From Helopsaltes ochotensis (lineage: Eukaryota > Chordata > Aves > Passeriformes > Locustellidae), in NCBI GenBank assembly GCA_013400155.1, contig VXBM01000128.1:1100321-1164320 (forward strand): a stretch of 64,000 nt of DNA. The letters run 5' to 3'. The notes below the pieces were generated by a model that was not told the origin of the DNA, ran no database searches, and saw nothing but the letters and a program-made list of their open reading frames with translations. Made by a program: the position numbers and the translations under genes. This document shows positions 10,315 through 24,139 of this stretch, one piece after another (the first letter of the stretch is position 1; every line of letters starts with the position of its first letter).

Positions 10315-13300
10315 TTATATAGGTTACAATACAAGGTCACATGAGATATAAGCAAGAAGACAAGGAAGTTATCCAAGTTCTATAGATGGTGGTAGCCTAA
10401 ATTATTTCCTTAGTTTCTGACATGTTGTACAGGGCTTCAGTATCTTCAGATATTTAATACTGAATACTTTTTCATACTTCTGTAGGGTGAAAGGCCCAGT
10501 TATCTGTACAATTTGCATAAGTGTCTTTGTGATGAGCCATTGATTGGGTCAAAAGCTGATGTCTTCAGTGATAAATGCCAAAAAGAAAAAGCCACCCAAA
10601 CAACTGTTTTCTGTTGAGTGCCCACACCTCACTCTTCCTGCCCATATTTCCCTCACAAATCTCACAATGCCAACAGTTCAAAACTCTGGTGCTCCCTGGT
10701 GTCAGATTTTTTCACTAATATATACAAACTTTAAGCCACTCAAAAAGTTTGGAGGCTTTATTTAAACTTATTTCAGGGAAGTAACTCTTGATTCGCTGCC
10801 AAGAAATGCCAAGCTTGGAAATGGCATCTCATCCTGGTCTCAAAATACTTTACTGAAGCTAAACAACTTGGATACTTCAGTTATGATGTATTCAAATAGT
10901 TACTCATTTTCTTGGCCAATACAGGCTGGGCTGAGATGGGCATTTGGGGATCTTTAGAAGTCCTTCCTTCACAAAACTTCAGAACAAAGTGAGATGCTGA
11001 GTATAGGTACCTCGGTAGAACCAGCACAAATTAGGAAGGGGATGGGATTGTTTGCCCAGTTCTGTATACAAAAATATAGGAATGGCATGGGCAACTACCA
11101 GGGGAAAAACCACAAACAAAACCAAACTATTTTTTTAAAAAAATTACCAATAAAAGCACCCCAAAAAAGAACCCCACTGAAAATCCCACAGATCTCCAGG
11201 TTTGGGTGAGTGCAGGCTCTTCCTGCTTTCAGTTTTGAGCGTGGTGCACTCTCACTGTATTTTTCCACTTGAAGCAAATTCAAGAAATCTCTCTAGATCA
11301 AGTCCTGCTGAGGTTCCTCACTGTAGGAGGGGTGCTGAGCATGGCCACACACTGTAGCACGGGCAGATGCAAACTCGCCTGCCTACCCTGTCAGCTATGG
11401 AAACAGAAACCAGCTCTGACAAATGCTGCCACTACCTTAACCCTGCCTCTGGAGAAGCATTCAATGGTTTTGGAAAAGCCTGCTCTCCTTTAGCACTGTT
11501 TTCATCAGATATATACTGGAACTACTGAAAACAGCTTGTCTACCTGGAACATGAATGTTGCCAACATTTCCTTCAGAGGTTTGTCCATATTGTCTGCTGA
11601 AATGGTTACTTCCTTTTTGTAGTTGTTAATCATGGGTAAATTTACTTCTTAGCTCCTCTCTGACATCTTCTCCTTGTAATCTAAAATACAACGATGCAGG
11701 TTGAAACATGGGATGGAATAGGAAAAATGTAGAAAGGGTTCTGAACAAGCCTGCCAGTAAGGAGTGTGTGTCCCATTAGCTGCAGTTAAAACAGTCCTCA
11801 TACTGTTTCCATAAATACTGTGGTATCTTCTAGAGTATCTCAGCGCAAACTGCAACAGATGTTGGATGCTATTATTTCTTCATTCTTGCTCATTTGTTGT
11901 TCATCTGTTATTTTTTGTCTTTTTTTTCCCGTCTTGCCACCTGTCCTCCCACAAATCAGAAATGTTAAAAACAACACAGTCAACTTTTGTTCTTATTGGT
12001 CCATCTACCGCTGCTCAAAATTAATGGCACAGGCAAAGAAAAGAGATTAAGATCTAACTCCCTGTCTTATTTCTGACCTTAAAAGGATGGGTTGAGTTTA
12101 TTTTTGACAACCCTAACCAGAGAGAATAAATCTGCTGAGCTGTCCACCTCAGGAAATGGAAGTACACAAGCACCATTGTTCTCTAACAAGTTCATAAATG
12201 TTACTGAACAATATAGCAATGGTGTTCTGAAATTATGATATAAAATGTTTTAAAGTGTGAGTTACCAGTGATATAAATCTACAAGCAAGCCCTTTTCTTC
12301 CCAGCCACATCCAAAACCCAGAGATGTTAAGATAGTTCTTTAATGGCAAAAACTATTAGACTGTAATATGTAGCAGGTTCATCTATTAATCATCAGACCA
12401 TTTATGTTCTGTAATTCTACCACAGTTAAATAACATGGACTACTAAGTACCTGAATCGGCTATTAGCAACCATTCCTGCTCATTAAAACTCACTTATTTA
12501 GACTTTAGCAATGGTAAATGTAACCAGCCCTGGAGGAGTGTCACAGTGCTTGGAAATGGCACATTAAGTTTCATTTACCCAGCTACACTCAAAGACAGAG
12601 GGGGAAGGGAAAAATACAGTGACAGTCCATAACAAAGCTCAGAAGCTTTTTGAAGCTGCATTAAGAAAATGACAAATCTTACAAAGAGAGCCATCAAGCT
12701 TCCTCAAGTACAACAGTTCGGCAAGGAGCTATTTATCATAGTTTGTTGAAAAGACTCCTACGTTTGATACTATTGGACTGTGAGAGATGATTATTAAATA
12801 TAATTACAGAAATAGCACAGAAATAATAGTTTATCGCAGAGCATAAGCAACACTGTATTAACAAAGAGGAGTGGGGAACATGCTCAGCATTTGCAATGGT
12901 ATCATTAACTTTTCTAGGAACACATACACAAATGTATATACATTTGATTCCATGTTGGCTTCTACTAATCAGAATTATCCTTCAAGAATTTCTGATCTGG
13001 GTCAATGCATCCATCTATACTTGGAGTGAGAAAACAAGAGCCAAAGTGGATTTCTATTTGGGTGTCAGCTTTTGCTCCTTTCCTACTTAACACAGATTTA
13101 TTAAAAAACAATCACAGTCTGGTGTCAAGAAATACTGCTTACATTTGCTTATTAGCAGCCCTGTAATAGATACATTTTTGCTACAGTGTTGCCATTTGAA
13201 GTGAATGATTTATTTAGAACATGCCAGTTATCACCAGATTCTCCGCCCAGTAAAATGACAAGTTTTGATTTCTTATTGCTACCTGCAGGAATGAGTTTAA

Positions 13301-13539
13301 TTTCTATTATACATACACCTCAGCATGTTTGCTTTTGTAGCCAGCCATCAATTTTATCTTTTCTTTTTTCTGTGAGAGACTCCACTCAATTTCTTTTCAC
13401 TCTTGAATATATCTGCCACTCACTTCTTGTGCATTATTGTCCATCTTGGTGAAACCCCCTTTTTTAAAACCATACAGTTCTTTCAGAGAACTTTCTCTCT
13501 GCGGATTTGGGGTAGGCATCCACACTTTTCCCAAACTAA
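10315..13539. other. Unique non-coding sequence
   Basis: AT-rich, with a short A/C-rich stretch at about 11100-11175. The block 12360-12600 has a compact, motif-rich texture (TAAT cores, few simple repeats) that might be a conserved non-coding element. I see no coding or RNA gene. Confidence 0.45.
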
Positions 13540-13597
13540 GACAAAAACAAAACAAAAAACAGACAAAAAACAGACAAAAAACTAAAGACAAAAAAAC
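13540..13597. repeat. Short A/C-rich tract (ACAAAAA / CAGACAAAAA repeats)
   Basis: About 58 bp of A-rich repeats on the + strand, including two near-identical CAGACAAAAAA units (13559-13580). It resembles the longer A/C tracts at 3.85, 30.0, 42.0 and 50.4 kb. Confidence 0.8.
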
Positions 13598-16263
13598 TTA
13601 GAAGCACAGCTTCTTACAACTGGGGCTATATTTTGTGCCAGCAAGCAGGGCAAAAAACCAACCCGATCTCATCAGTTCAAAAGATCCTTTCTGGTCCACC
13701 AAGTTTTAGGCTAAATTAACTCTGCTGCTGGCCCAAGACTGGAACATTCTGAAAAACTCTGTTTCGGAAAGAAGGCATTCAGTGACAGATGTGCTTCAGA
13801 TCTGCTTGCTTTAGTTTTGGGTAAAAAGAACAGCTTAAAACAGGTTGGGAACACGAGAGAGGATCCTGGCATATCAAGACAAAAGCTGAAAGCATCTGAT
13901 GTACTAAAGAGATGCAGAAATTATCATCACAAGGCCATGCAGACGTTCATCGATAGCGTGGTGCACACTGACCCCTGCTCTCTCAGTAATGATCTGTTTT
14001 GGAGCAGGAAATGCAGCCAGTAGTTTTGAAGCTCAGCAGCTTCCTTTAAGCATCTGCACTCCCTCTTTGGTTCACAGTGTAACGACAGCTTAATGTTCTA
14101 CAGGCAAGGCTGCATTAAAAACCAGGAGCTGCGTGCACTCAGCTGAAAGAAAAAAAAGTGAGGCTGTATATCAGGTGCAAAGGAAGAAATCAGAGTCTAC
14201 CTTGAGGCATTCGCATTTCTGGGTTTTGTCCAAAGCAGCATTTTCCACATTATCTAAAGACTCATGGGTTACATTTTTGAGGGGTTTGAGTCTAAAAAAA
14301 ACTTGTGGATAGATTGCTAACAAAGATTTCCAACCATGCTGCAGAATACTCGGGAGCTTATACTGCTTATATTGAGATGCTTAAGGAAAAAATCCCTCTA
14401 ACCATCTATCTGCATCAGGAGATACACAAGGACGTTTGGGAAAATCTCCCCTGGTCCCACCACATCACTGGTGTAAAAGAAAACAAGTTTTCCTTTTTAA
14501 GGTTTTTGACTCCTTTGTAACAGACAAATCATTGCTGCAGCACTTTCCAGCGGACAATTATCTTGCCATAATAGCCATAAAAATAAAATAAAATCAACAT
14601 GGATGGAATTTGAAGTAGGAGACCTAAATTATACTTAACTATATTCATAAAACTGCACCTCCTCTCAAAGTTGCTCTGCACACTACACATATGCCAGGAT
14701 CTCTTAATCTGCTGCTGATGTGCTGCATACTGTGGTCGTGTGCAATTACAGTTAGCTATAATTAAGAGCAATTACTTCTTTTATTTCTCCACTTGTTCTT
14801 TAAAAAGCACAGTTGTAATAAAACTTCCCCCCTCCCTTTTTTTTTTAAGGTGAATATAATTATACATCCCTATAACATCTCAAATAATTAGTTTCTTCTG
14901 GAACAATTTTCATTTTAACTGTCAGATCTGCCATCTATAGTCAATAGAACACATTGTAAAAAAATTCTATTATTAACCTTTTTTCACCCTGTAAATCTGC
15001 AAAAGAACTTGAAGAAATTGAGGAATTCATTGCTTAAACATTGAAAAATGAAATGCAACTAACACCCCTTTCCCAACAATTCTTTCTTAATCATGCTGAA
15101 ACATTATTATTATTGTACTAGCTAACGATAACAATAATAAATTTAAGCTGGATATAAAAGATATTTGGCATCTCTCTATATTTTATAGGCTATTTTCCAG
15201 CCCTATTCTCATAAAAGAATCTCTCTACTGTATCTTTGTTTAGAATCTTCCCATGATTACTAACCATGCAGACTGCAGGGAAAAGTAATTAAGTTTAATA
15301 GAAGCCACCCTCATTTTTGAAGCTGCCCTCAATTTAAGCCATAGAAGGAGAGTAATTAAATTTAATGCGTGCCACAGCTTTTAAATGAAGATATCGCATG
15401 TAAAATTCTCTCACTTTGTAACACGTCTTTTCCAAACACCGCAAAATAAGTGTTGTGATGCAAAAAGATAGCAAATTACAACCACCAAGTGGTGTTAAAC
15501 TTCCTTTTTCTACTGGCCATCTCTTTCCAACGGGGAGGCCTTTGTGTAGATTAAGAACAATGTAATCCAAGTCACTGGAATCGGGAAGCCTGCAGTGGCT
15601 TATCCATCCTTTGCCCATATTACCTGCTTTGATTAACTTTAGATGAAACTTGCAGCAGGGCCCACCTTTTACAGGTTTTTAACAGATGTAACAGGTTTCC
15701 AGCTATAGCACAGACCTCTGGTACAGACATTGTTTACCAAGAAGATCCTCCCCCAGAGTAGCTGCAGTAGAAGCAGGGCCTAATATCAGTTTCCAGACAC
15801 AGCCACAGTTTCCCCATGTATGACTTCAGTCTTAAGTCACCAGAAGAAAAAAAAAATGAAATTAGATAAGGCTCAGTTATTTTCCCAAACAATAGTCATA
15901 CTACTTTTGAAAAAAAATTCAAATTACAAACCAGGACTAGTGAAAATATTTCACCCATGCAAAGAGGAACTTTCTGAATGAGGAGCTCTGAGATTGAAAG
16001 AGAGTCATTTCCCTTCCCCAGCACTGCAGGCGCTCTCTATATGTAAAAACAAATGTTTCCTTGCAGAGAATCGCAGAAGTTTCATCAACTGACTTAATAT
16101 AAACAGGGAATTTAAAGGCTTGAATTGCTGTACAAAAGGGAATATAGATGCCTGACAGTCTTTGTTCAAAAGGTTAGACCAAGATACTAAATTTATAATT
16201 AGTTCACAAAAGAGCTCCCGAACTTCTTCCACACAACCTCCTCTCCGGAAAACATATTTCTAC
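13598..16263. other. Unique non-coding sequence with a small AT stem-loop
   Basis: No gene or mobile element recognised. TTATTATTGT (15107-15116) and ACAATAATAA (15131-15140) could pair as a 10-bp stem with a 14-nt loop. The stretch 14740-14775 has several TAATTA/CAATTA homeodomain-type cores. Open frames here are short and unsupported. Confidence 0.45.
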
Positions 16264-19200
16264 CTGCTACTAGGCTTGAACAAAACATCTGCACCAAAAA
16301 TGAGACCAGACTTGAAAAGACAAAACGTGGGACAGATTTTCAAAGGTCTTTGGGTCCAAAGGCTCTCCCAAAATACAAGGGATTGGAAAGAAATGAGAAA
16401 TAAATAGTAGGGGAAGTAAAAGAAGAGAGAATAAATAGATCCTCTGTTTCAGTTTTAAAACCCACCAGAAATCAACCATGTACTTTCTCAAGAGAGGAGT
16501 TGAATACTGTACTTTAGCAGTGTAGAGAACTGCCACCTCTGTCCCTGATGCACACCCAGCTTTGCAGGATCCTCTCTGTACACAGGTATGACTCACACAT
16601 TTCATCTGACGTTCATTTCTTTACCAGACTATCAAAAGTGAACTCCTGTCATAGTAAACAAGGGGCAACCAGGGTTTCATGTTTGTCTCCCTGACCAAGC
16701 CCATGATCTGCTATCCATTAATCCACAGACTATTCAATAGGCAGATCCACACTTCAAATCTTGAAACCACTGCTAATATAAACTGCAAGCAATTTGAGAA
16801 AAAAGAGACTGAATTTGTAGCTATTTTTAGCTTGAAAGAAAGAAGATATTTGTTTATTCATATCATAACTAAAAAAGTTGGAATTTTTTTTAGTTTTAAA
16901 GTGACAAAATTGCTGTTTAAATTCTAGTTTTTACTCAATTATATATTAAAGCGATCCTACCAGATGCTGGAACTAAAGCAATATGATTTTGCTATATTTA
17001 TATCTAGGCCGCAAAACATTTCAACATTTACAAAGAGAAGAAAGTTCTCTGCTAATGCCAGGAGAAGAATAAACTCAAATGCCATTGCACATGATAGCTC
17101 TTAATAGCTGGCACGGGGAGAGGAGAAATGTCTCTATAACAACAGTATCAAGGAAATGTGTGTGGCAAATACCACATCACAATAAGAAAGTTTTAAAAAA
17201 GGGTTTGCGGAGAGTGTTAAGAGGAGGACATAACATCCACATGCTCTCAAATGCTTGGGATGGAATCAAACCAAGCAAGCAGTGGTCTATTTCCTCCTCT
17301 CCCCTAATCTGAAATGCCTCTTCCCATCCAAACCACCTGCTGTTCATGCCTTCTGCTTTTCTCACACATTTCCCAATCAATACTTAGGCCCTTCTGCTGC
17401 TGGCTACCAAAAAGACAACTCCCACTCTCCTCTAATATGCCCTCAGGAGCTTTGGCTGAAATGTGGGTTGTGGACTGGCTGGCCAGAAGATTAGGGAGAA
17501 AAAAATTAAACCAAACACAAAATCAAATCTTCAGGAGCCTCTCTCCTCAATTCCCACCCACAGTGATTGCTAGGCTTAAAATACAAGCCCCATCCCTCAT
17601 CTCATCCTCTCTTTGAAGGCTCTGGGTCTCGTGGGGTTCTGCTGCAATTGGCAAGTGCTCCAAATGTTGGTGGGATGCAGCTCAGCCTGTGATGCCAGTG
17701 CAGCAAGGCTACCCCAGGGCACCGGCATGCGCCGCTCAACTGGTTAAAAATTGAAACAGAGCAAATGGGAAATTTTCTAACAAATGCTTCGAGATTATGG
17801 AGCACACGTTACAGCTGTAACCACCCACAGCTCCCTCCTACAGAACAGAAACACTGACAGCAAAAGCCATTCACTGCAGAAGCTGAAAAATAACAAAAAA
17901 AAAGCAGCAGTATGGATGAAATTGAAGCCTGTAGGTATTTTCTGCAAGAACTTCTGCAAAGAAAGAGGGGAAGTTTGCAAGACACAACAGAAGAGAAAGC
18001 ACAGTCTTGGTCTGCAAGTTGATGAGATGTGCCAGGACTGGTGTGCAGACCTGCACTTGTCATGGTGTTCATCACCCATTTCTTACTGAAGAAAGAAATT
18101 ATATTTTGCTGTAAAATGGTGCAACAGTGGGTGGGAAGAGAAGGACAGCCTCTTCTTTTTGTTATTAAAAATAGCTAAACTAGACAAAACCTCAGATAAC
18201 CTTAGTTAAAAAATTTTCCAGGTCTCCGAGGACAATGGAGCAAAGAGCAGGGATTCAATGTGGCATACAGCAGGGAGAAGGGCTGAGCCTTCTGAAATAC
18301 TCTTGAAAAAGAAAAAATAAAAGGTAAAATAAAAGCAAAAGTATATGCTTTCCACCATGGAACTAATTTTTTGTGTTCACTACTTGCAGCGATCATTCAG
18401 CTCTATGGATCAAAAAAATCCTACTGCTACCAGTGTGCGTGGTCAATCAGCAGGATATTCTGTTTCAAATATAAGATCTAGAGTTGTTTCTTTGATTCTT
18501 TTTCAAAAGTGCGACATAATTTTCCCCTTCTCCCAGTGCCAGTCATGTTCAGGTAAACGTTACAGCTTCTGCAAGTGCAAATTAAAGACAATTATAACCT
18601 GGCTAACCTACCCCATCATTAAAATGGCTGGCACAACTCATTTGCCCGTGGAGTGGAGATTTGCTGCTATGATATTCACTTGAGTAGGGAAATGCTGGCC
18701 TTTAGACGCTGTGGATATGCTGATGGTTCTGATTAAAGAAAGCAAAAATGGAAATGCTTATTTGCCCCTCTAGGAAGGAGCACTGCAGTATAAGTGGAGG
18801 AATTTACTGTCATGTTAGTCACTAACACTATTTGAGGGAATAGCTTCCATCTGTTCCAAAAATAGCATCACAATGCATGTGTGTTTAGAAAAATCAAAGA
18901 TTTATCTTTCTGGTGCCAAGTGCTTGCACTGGCCACACCAGCTGCACAAGGGAAAAATTAGGACTAGTGAGCTAAGGGTCTTAATAGAAACACCTTAGGG
19001 ATGCTGTATTTCCAACTGATATTAGGGGCTCCTCATGTATGAGGTGCAACTTAAATCATCTCACCTCCATGGCAGGTGGAAATTGGGTGCAACTCACAGA
19101 GCTGTAAACAAATCAATGCCAAAGAGAAAAATATTGAGAAGTAGTAAAAATAAGAATCAGCAGAAGTCTTTAAGAGAAGTCTCAAACGCAGAGAACAGAA

Positions 19201-21136
19201 ACCTCCAGCCCAACCCTCCTGTCCACAGCAGACAGCTCAGCAACAGCTTATTTCCAGATGGGGAGTCTGTATTAGTGAGAACTCCCTACAGTTGCTTTAT
19301 ATTATGTATAAATTATAGTCTCTTTGTGCCAGAAGCAACTCTTTTTGTTGCATTTACAGACAGCACAGAGCACAGCTACAGCTTTGAGGTGACGCTGTAA
19401 GTGTTTCAATAGGAAAAAAAGAAATCCCAGAACCAAACGAGGAATGTTTCAATAGAAGTAAAAATTTCCTTATTGCAGTTTTACCCTATTTAAAGTCTTT
19501 ACTTGTTTAGGTTTAAAATTTTATAGTAGACACAAAAGGACAGGGACATTTTCCCCCAGCTCGATTTTTCAAGGAGGAGGGGAATCAGAGCAGTTCTGCC
19601 ATCCTGCTGAGACGTGCAAAGCTTTCTTAGATATTATTAGTTTATGAAGCCATGGGCAAAACTCCTCATATACGAAGGGTGTGGGAGGTGTGGAGTGCCC
19701 TGGCCTATTTGAGTAATGGGGACACAATCAGATGAATGAGTTGCAACCACCTGAAATCCTTAATAAAGCCCTAATATCCAAGGGCTGGCAGCATTCGCTT
19801 ACCTTTGTGGGCCAGATTGCCATCAGTGAAATTTGAGCCAGAAGACAAATCCCACAAACAAAACCCCCACTCCTTTTCCATTGAAACATGACCTTTTCAT
19901 TTCACAAAAATGCGTGTCAACTTAAATCTTGTCAGCCCGACCCCAATCTGTCCTCTTCCCCGATTCCGTGGAGCTCTTTGCAGAAGCCATTCCCACCCCA
20001 GGCTACGATCTCGTCAGATCTCATAAGTGAAACAGGGCCAGGTCTTTCCAGGACTGCAGGAGACACCTCTGAGGGGACCCCAGATGCTTCAGGAAGTTCT
20101 TGGTGGTGACTCTCACACATAACGTGCGTTGAATTAACACCAAATCCATGCTCCACAGCAACATTAAGGCCATAAGTCTTCTAAACCCCTTGTATGTTAA
20201 ATAGAGAGGACTAGAAATTAGAATTACTTTCATAAACTTCAGAGACACCTCCCCATATGCACAACAGTGACAGTTACATTATCATCTGTCAGCTATTTAA
20301 GTTCTCTCCTCATACTGTGATATTATCAACATCCACGAGATTTTGACAATATTTTTTAATAAAAAAGAAAAAGAATCAAATCCACAAAAAGCCCCCAGAA
20401 ACCAGCAAGCCAACTGTTGTTCTTGCTTTTTCCCTTCCACTTCTGAAGTTTACCTCCATACTTCTAGGTCTTTTCCTGACAGAAGTCTCAGTGGCCCTTC
20501 CTTGTTTTACTTCCAATAATGTGTCTTTTTAATTTTGTTCTATTTTTAGGTCTTTTCTAGTCTGATTTACTCCCAGTACTTGGTTCACAGTCACCTCCTC
20601 TTGTTTTTTCACTCGCCTTTTACATCATGTTCCTCTTCTGCAGCTTGCTTTATTCTGGCAGTTCTGATCTCTCTTCATACATTTGCCTCCAGAAATACAA
20701 TTTCCTATTTCACCTCCCCTACTATCAATCAATAAAATTCAAACACAAGTATTTTATCCATTTCACAAAACTTTTTTAGTGCATCGGGGCTGTTTCACAA
20801 AGCCCAATTTCCCCCCAAACCATGTCATCAGTGAACCTGGAATATACATAACAACTAGTGCACAAAGTACGAATTTACTGCAATATTCAGCTATAACAAA
20901 TCGGCACTTCAATTACTTCTTACTTCATGTCTGTGGGCCACAGACTCCTCAGATAGAAGTTGTTTTGACATAGACGGCAGCCTCCCTCCAACTCAGCAGG
21001 TGACAAACACAATATCCCAGAAGATAAGGCCAAGTATGAAGTTGATACATAAGGAACAGTCAGTAATTTTATGTATGACTCTCTTTATAAGGACTCTGCA
21101 CAGGTATTAGCTATGCTGTTAATGGTTTTAATCTTT
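16264..21136. other. Unique non-coding sequence
   Basis: Nearly 4.9 kb without a recognisable repeat or gene. Overlapping short frames on both strands near 17.1-18.1 kb (up to 101 codons) arise from moderately GC-rich sequence and show no domains. Several acceptor/donor-like pairs exist (for example 16264-16310 minus, 19360-19396 plus), but they are weak or implausibly short and are treated as decoys. Confidence 0.45.
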
Positions 21137-21162
21137 CAGTGCTGTTTATCAGTGCTGTTTAT
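21137..21162. repeat. 13-bp perfect tandem duplication
   Basis: The unit CAGTGCTGTTTAT occurs twice head to tail (21137-21149 and 21150-21162), followed by CACTGA. This looks like a simple local slippage duplication. Confidence 0.9.
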
Positions 21163-22278
21163 CACTGACTTAGGATGGAGAAAAAAAGATTAAACTAACA
21201 AGTATAACAGAGCTTGATCCTTCAAAAAAGAACTTTCACCAGAAAAAAGAAAAACATTGGGAAAAGATCGATTTTCAAAGTGAGTCATGGAAATCATAAA
21301 TTCCTGTACTCTGTTTTAAAGTGTTTTCTACACCAACAAAAGCCCAGATCTGTCTTGTTGAGCTGTATAAAGCAAGCCAGCACAGTGAATTGTAGCTTTT
21401 TTAGCTATCACTAAATAAGCTCTACTTGTTAGGTTTCTAATCACAGGCTTTCCACTGTTTTCTTTGGTTATTATGTGAGATGCATTCACAAGGATCTCAA
21501 AGAACAGTTGGAGCACCACAGATATAGTACATGTGTTCTCTGAAATTTCATTATGTATAGATTAACACCTCCAAACAGGCATCATCCCACACAATGGCAG
21601 TCAGAAGCAGAGAACAACAACAAAAAAAGCAAAGCCATAGACTTCAGACTGAAATATTTCCTTGGCTTAGGTTTGTTTTTCGAGTTAAGTTTCCACACAT
21701 AAAGAATTAATACCTTTACACTTCTTATTTTTTTAACAAGCTGTAGATCTTTCTTTTTCCTATTATTTCCCTGAAAGCAAACAAAGATTTTTATCCAGTG
21801 ATTAGGAATTGAAAAGATAAATGAAAACAGATCATGCCTTTACCAGCCTCCTGTGTTTTCACTGGAAAAAAAATCACTGAGAACTTCACAAAACTTCTGC
21901 TCTGCTGGGCAGTTGCAAGAGCTGAGAAGTAACTTGTTCAATCACATTATTAGCATTCACAGGAAGCTCCAGAAATTACATATACACACAGAGGGTTATT
22001 TAACTGCACGTTCTTTCATTTCCCCTGGATGAAGTCGCTACCACACTAAAAAGAGATGTAATTAATTGGCGCTGCAAACACACACAGACACACACAGGCA
22101 GCACCAGCCTGTCTGACCTGCTCCTGTGCTTAACCACTTTAAGTGCACAAACCATTTAAGTGGGGGCATTTCCTCACCCTTCCCATTTCTAAAGTCCATC
22201 CAGAAATAATAATTGACTCTGAATTTAGTTTTCCAACTGCATTTTGTGTTCAAGGTAGCGCTGCTCCAGCTCACACTC
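21163..22278. other. Unique non-coding sequence
   Basis: AT-rich, with a short CA-rich stretch at 22076-22097. No gene or repeat family is recognisable before the CR1 element begins. Confidence 0.5.
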
Positions 22279-22808
22279 ATTATAGATTGTAGAATTGTTG
22301 ACGGAAAGGAACATTAAGGTTATTAAATCCAGCCATTAATGCAGCACCGCCAAGCCCACCACTAATCCATGTCCCCAAGTTCTACAAGTCTTTTAAATCT
22401 CTTCAGGGATGGTGACTCCGCCACTGCCCTGGGCAGCCTGCTCCAGTGCTTGACCACCCTTTCAGGGGAAAATATTTCCTAAGATTGAAGCTAAACCTCT
22501 CCTGGTGCAACCTAAGGCCATTTCCCCTTATTCTATCACTTTTTACCAGGGAGAAGAGACCAACCCTCACCTTGTGCTCTCCTGTCAGGGACTGGTAGAG
22601 TGATTAAGTCACCCCTTGAACCTCTTTTCCTCCAGGCTGAGCTCCCTTGGCTGGTCCCCATTGGTCTTGTGTTCCAGACTCCTCACCAGCTCTGTTCCCT
22701 CCTCTGGACAGGCTCCAGCCCCTCAATGTCTTTCTTGCAGTGAGGGGCGCAAAAGCGAGCATGGGATTTGAGGTGCAGCCTCACCAGTGCACAGGGGGAC
22801 AATCGTAC

Positions 22809-23240
22809 TATTGAAGACTGAGGCAAAGAAGGCATTAAATGCCTCAGTCTTTTCCTCATCCTTCATCACTATATTTTCCCCTGCATCCAATAAAGGATGG
22901 AGATTCTCCTCAGCCATTTTGTTGTTGTTGCTGATGTATTTATAGAAACATTTTTATTCTCTATTACGACAGTAGCCAGATTAATTTCTAACTGGGTTTT
23001 GGCTCTTCTGATTTTTCTCCATGTATAACCCCTCAACAACCTTTTACTCCTCCTGCATTGCTTGTCTCTTTTTCCAAAGGTCACAAACACTCCTTTTTTA
23101 TCTCTGAGTTCCAGCTAAAGCTCTCTGTCCAGCCAGGCTGGTCTTCCCCCAGCTTGTCTTTGGACACAGAGGGACATCCTGTTCCTGTGCATTTAGGATT
23201 TCTATCTTGATAAGTGTCCAGCCTTCCTGGTCAACTTTGC
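22809..23240 (-). pseudogene. CR1 ORF2 remnant, linker before reverse transcriptase
   Basis: Two minus-strand frames carry RRAKTQLEINLATVVIENK and then KWLRRISILYW / AEENLHPLLDAGENI, KDEEKTEAFNAFFASVFNS. These correspond to the well-conserved CR1/jockey-clade linker ending in 'NAFFASVFNS', normally followed by the reverse transcriptase. Here the sequence switches to 3' UTR immediately after that block, so the polymerase is missing. A frameshift separates the two parts near 22.9 kb. Confidence 0.85.
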
Positions 23241-23930
23241 CCTTCAGGACTGTCTTCCAAAGGACACTCTCAAACCAGTATCTGCAACAGACCAAAGCTT
23301 GCTCTCCAGAGCAGTTCTGCTGATCCCTCTCCTTACTCCAAGAATCTAAAGCTATCATTTTGTGATCACTGTGCCCAAAATGGCCTCAGACCTTCATATC
23401 ACCCACCAGTCATTCTCCCTTCTCAAGCCACAGGTCTAGAGGGGCACCTTTCCTCACCAACTCTGTCAGGAAGATCTTCCACACACTCCAGGGACCTCCT
23501 AGACTGCTTCCTCTCTGCAACACTTTATTTCTGGTGTACAGCTGGGCAAGTTGCAGACCCCCATGAGAATGTGGGCTAGTAATTGTGAGACTTTTCCCAA
23601 CTCCTTATTAAATCCTCTCTCTTTATCCTGGTTGGGTGACCTAGATCAGAAACCCACCAGGATGCCTGCCTAATTTACCTTTCCCCTGATTCTTACCCAT
23701 AAACATTCAACCCTGTCATCACCAAGATCTAGAGAGTCTAAACACTCCCTAATCTACCCCATCCTATCCCTCCTTGCCTGTCATTTCTGAACACTTTATT
23801 GCCATACATTGCAGCATGTTGCGAGTGTCATCCCAGCACATTTCTGCTGGCAATTAAGTCATAATTTTTCTGCTGCTCTCTGGCTTCTAGCTCCTCCTGT
23901 GTGCTGCCCATGCACTTCCTTGGTTTCTAA
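23240..23930 (-). pseudogene. CR1 ORF2 remnant, APE-like endonuclease domain
   Basis: Minus-strand translation, with frame changes, follows the CR1 endonuclease. It starts near the 'MGNKQEELEA...AENYDLI' region, visible here as 'HGQHTGGARSQRAAEKL'-like decay. It ends with GHSDHKMIALDSW just upstream of 23350. The SDH triad at 23362-23370 is the conserved catalytic signature of apurinic-type LINE endonucleases, which nick the target for priming. Many stops interrupt the frame, so the domain is inactive. Confidence 0.8.
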
Positions 23931-24139
23931 AAAGTCAATTGTGTTTTTGCTACCACATGGATTTCCATTCTCCCCTGAGAGTGCAGAACAATGGACCTCA
24001 CAACACATTCTCTCAAGCACTGGTGTGCTACCCCCAGCTTATCTCTTGTGAGCCTGGTTTTATCCTCTTCCCTCTTCAAATCTGCTTTAAACTTCTTTTA
24101 GTGAGCCTTGTTGACTCCTGTGCAAAGTTCCTTTCCCGC

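Noticed and set aside
16264..16310. 47-nt minus segment with acceptor (gtcttttcaag) and donor (gtagaa)
   Set aside because: The donor is weak, the length is not a multiple of three, and such decoys are frequent.
19360..19396. 37-nt + segment between a good acceptor and gtaagt
   Set aside because: Not a multiple of three and very short; kept only as a decoy in the absence of transcript evidence.
19800..19830. Strong minus-strand donor (CAAAG then gtaagcga)
   Set aside because: No acceptor of comparable quality lies within 200 bp on the correct side.
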